Origin: Ceratothoa steindachneri
Lineage: Eukaryota > Arthropoda > Malacostraca > Isopoda > Cymothoidae
Length of the DNA: 64,000 nt
Assembly: GCA_963969495.1 (NCBI GenBank)
Contig: OZ018326.1
Coordinates: 152,768,306-152,832,305, forward strand
Reading direction: 5' to 3'
Part shown: piece after piece, positions 61,626 to 64,000 of the stretch
Layout of the letters: each line of letters opens with the position of its first letter
Position numbering within the stretch: position 1 is the stretch's first letter
Program-made: the position numbers and the translations under genes
The notes under the pieces: generated by a model
Seen by the model: the letters and a program-made list of their open reading frames with translations, nothing else
Told to the model about the DNA's origin: nothing
Databases searched by the model: none

Positions 61626-63999
61626 TCAACAAGTCAATGTGCACGAATCTGTCCCGAGCACAAGGGACAGGCGGTAGCGACCCCGCCCATCCCGGTACTG
61701 GGACAGGTATCGTGCGCGAAGATCACCCAGACTGGGACATTCGACAAGAATGTGCCGAACAGTCTGGGGGACGACGCAGTCGTTGCAATAGGGCGCAGGC
61801 GAGCGCTCCATTAGATAGCGATGCGTCACACGAGTGTGTCCGATTCGGAGACGACAGAAAGCAACCTGAAGCCACCGCGGAATTGGGGGATAGGTCCATG
61901 GGAACAGTCGCGGCGCAATGGCACGCAACTTTAGGTTCCCTTCGACCCTCTCCCATCTTCTTTGCCAAGCAGTCCGAAGAGCTGCCCGTATTCCTGCCAT
62001 GTAGTCGGTGTGAGGAAGAGCGAAACGCTGGTCCGGTCGCAGAGTCCTCGCGGACTCTTTGGCGCGCTCATTCCCCGCAATTCCTACATGTCCAGGAACC
62101 CAGCAGAAGACAATCTCGACATCTGCCCGGCTCGCCAAAACCGTGGCATCACGGATATCGCGAACCAGGGGATGCGGAGATTCCAATGCCCCGAGAGCAC
62201 TCAGGGCGCTTTGTGAGTCGCTATAGATCACAATCCGGTCTCCGAACCGGGCACGTCGCGTAATCTCCCGTACCGAGTGGTGTATTGCCACCAGCTCGGC
62301 CGTGAAGACAGACGCAGCGCCTGGTAGAGCCCCGCTGACTTCAAACAGAGGGGATACGGCGTGGAAGCCGACCCCCTCTTGGGACTTGGAGCCATCCGTA
62401 TACACTGGCACGGTACCAGCGTGACACGATGTGTGCTCCAAAAAGGTCGAACGCAATACTCCCGGCGCAGTACAAGCTTTGGGAGCAGAGGCGTGGCGAC
62501 AAATAGCCAAATGTGGTACCCTCCAGGGTGGCGTCCTGGGCAGAACCAGGGGCGCCACCGGCCCGAGAGCTATATCTACCTCTCGAAGGAGTTTCCTGGC
62601 CCTAAACCCAAAGGGCTCAGGGTATGACTGGCGTCTCTCAGCGGAATAGGCACCATCGAGATCAGCTGCGGATGCAGTGAGAGCTGTTGGCGACTGAGGG
62701 AGGCGCCGGGCTCGCGCGTACAGGCGAGTGATGCACTGCACGCGGCGCAGAGCGAGTGGCATCTCCCCAGCATCGACCAACAGGCTCTCAATGGGGGAAG
62801 TGCGGAAGGCACCGGTCGCAAGGCGAAGGCCGGTGTGGTGGATTGAATCCACCTTCCGCAATAAACGCTCGGCTGCGGATGCATAAAACTCGCATCCGTA
62901 GTCGAGCTTCGAGCGAACAAAGGATCGATAAAAAAGTAAGGCGGTAGCCCTATCAGCGCCCCAAGCGCTGAACGTCACGGAACGGAGAATGTCCATGGCG
63001 CGGGTACAAGAGACCCTAAGGCTGCGAATATGAGCCTCCCAGGTGAGGCGTCGGTCGAATACAAGACCAAGGAAACGGTGCGACTCAACCACATCCAGGC
63101 GCACCCCATTAAGAAACAAATCTGGGTCGGGGTGAAGCCGTGGATGGCGGCAGAAGTGCACCACCTTAGTCTTGGCCTAAAGAAACCGAAACCTGTGCGC
63201 TTCGGCATAGCGAGAGACACGGTTCAATGCCTGTTGGAGTCGACGCTCCAGAGTTGGCATCTGGGCCGCGCCAAAAGAGATCGAAAGGTCGTCCACGTAG
63301 AGCGTAGCGAGAACATCTTCTGGCAGCACCGAAGTGATGCCGTTAATGCTCAGAGCAAAGAGTGTGACACTGAGGACACTTCCCTGCGGGACACCCTCTT
63401 CCTGCTCCTTTGGGGCAGAGAGGGCTCCCCCCACCCGTACGCGGAATCGACGATCTCGCAAAAATTCAGATGTAAACATTGGGAGGCGTCCCCTCGCTCC
63501 CATCGTGTGGAGAGTCTCCATGATACCATATCGCCATGCGGTATCATAGGCCTTCTCCAGATCAAAAAAACACCGTGGCGTAGTGCTGTCTACGAAGGAA
63601 AGCCTCGCAGACGGCATTTTCCAGTCGGAGCAGAGCATCCGACGTGGAGTGAAACTTACGGAAGCCGCACTGTGCAGAAGACAGATGGCCTCCGCTGTCC
63701 AGGAAATAGGCTAATCTAACATTTACCAATTTCTCCATCAACTTGCACACGCAAGAGGTTAGAGAGATTGGGCGGAAACCGGTCGGAGTAGAGTGATCTC
63801 TCCCTGGCTTGCGAAAGGCGAGCACAGTAGCGATTCGCCAGGAGTCTGGGAGAAGACCTTCCACCCAGATCCTGTTGAACAAATCTAACAGAAAGGCCAT
63901 GCCTCGCTCACCCAGGTGTCGAAGCATGGCGTACGGGACATCGTCCGGACCATGGGCGGTGTCCGCGCACGAAGCCAGAGCGGAACGCAACTCACTCAC
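61626..63999 (-). pseudogene. I-like retrotransposon ORF2: RT + RNase H, nearly intact, cut by the window end
   Basis: Minus strand, from the window edge: RT fingers AHGPDDVPYAML and [64 protein letters not shown], active site YVDD (about 63285), FLGLVFDRRLTW, then RNase H with YTDGSKSQEGV, FTAELVAI, IYSDSQSAL and CWVPGHVGIAGNERAKE, and a terminal C-x2-C-x7-H-x4-C. Damage is slight: a run of seven A (63564-63570) is one base too long and shifts the frame, and TAG at 63177-63179 replaces a Leu codon. In RNase H the last catalytic Asp (usually NERAD) is Lys. The endonuclease and ORF1 would lie beyond 64000. Confidence 0.9.
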
Positions 64000-64000
64000 A

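Noticed and set aside
61484..62263. Long plus-strand frame (about 260 codons)
   Set aside because: It is antisense to the RNase H/C-terminal region of the minus-strand I-like ORF2 and has no motif of its own.

Overview
The window looks like intergenic and intronic DNA from a large, repeat-rich arthropod genome. A decapod-type crustacean is my best guess, from the mix of CR1, I-like, Jockey-like, RTE, L2-like and Penelope-like retroelements, hAT relics and very long (TA)n tracts. No prokaryotic or organellar features are seen. Most reading frames in the window are pieces of transposable elements or translations of (TA)n microsatellites.

The main result is a host gene hidden between the repeats on the + strand. 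Eight exons (20582-20682, 45454-45574, 49120-49285, 52144-52426, 52815-52944, 53214-53366, 59590-59731, 59786-59871) carry splice signals of varying strength and matching phases. They sum to exactly 1182 nt, giving a 393-residue open frame ending in TAA that overlaps an AATAAA signal. The inferred protein has a short N-terminus, one transmembrane helix (about residues 7-33), a Ser/Pro-rich cytosolic linker, and one divergent C2 domain (about 226-360) that appears to lack the usual loop-3 calcium-binding aspartates. It resembles synaptotagmin-type proteins. The gene spans 39.3 kb because intron 1 (24.8 kb) and intron 6 (6.2 kb) are filled with mobile elements.

Layout. 1-3446: CR1-clade element (+). 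3830-10320: heavily decayed I-like element with RNase H (+), interrupted by (TA)n. 10891-11940: ORF1 remnant (-). 14165-14765: 3' end of an I-like family (+). 18190-19985: ORF1, endonuclease and CR1-type RT scraps (+). 20582: host exon 1. Intron 1 holds a Jockey-like element with an almost continuous ORF2 (22560-27420), a 53-bp minisatellite, an RTE relic (-), a hAT transposase relic (-), a tRNA-derived SINE, a 1.03-kb non-autonomous hAT-like element, a Penelope-like GIY-YIG fragment, a second copy of the I-like family (-), and L2-like and RNase H fragments. Introns 2-7 hold a palindromic MITE, a polypurine tract, a Ty3/gypsy integrase relic and a G-rich 79-bp minisatellite. Downstream are a Jockey-type RT scrap (-, 60470-61020) and a comparatively young I-like element (-, 61340 to beyond 64000).

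The repeats do not form a functional system. What links them is insertion history: several element edges coincide with (TA)n tracts, and three copies of one I-like family (14.2, 38.4 and 61.3 kb) can be compared with one another.
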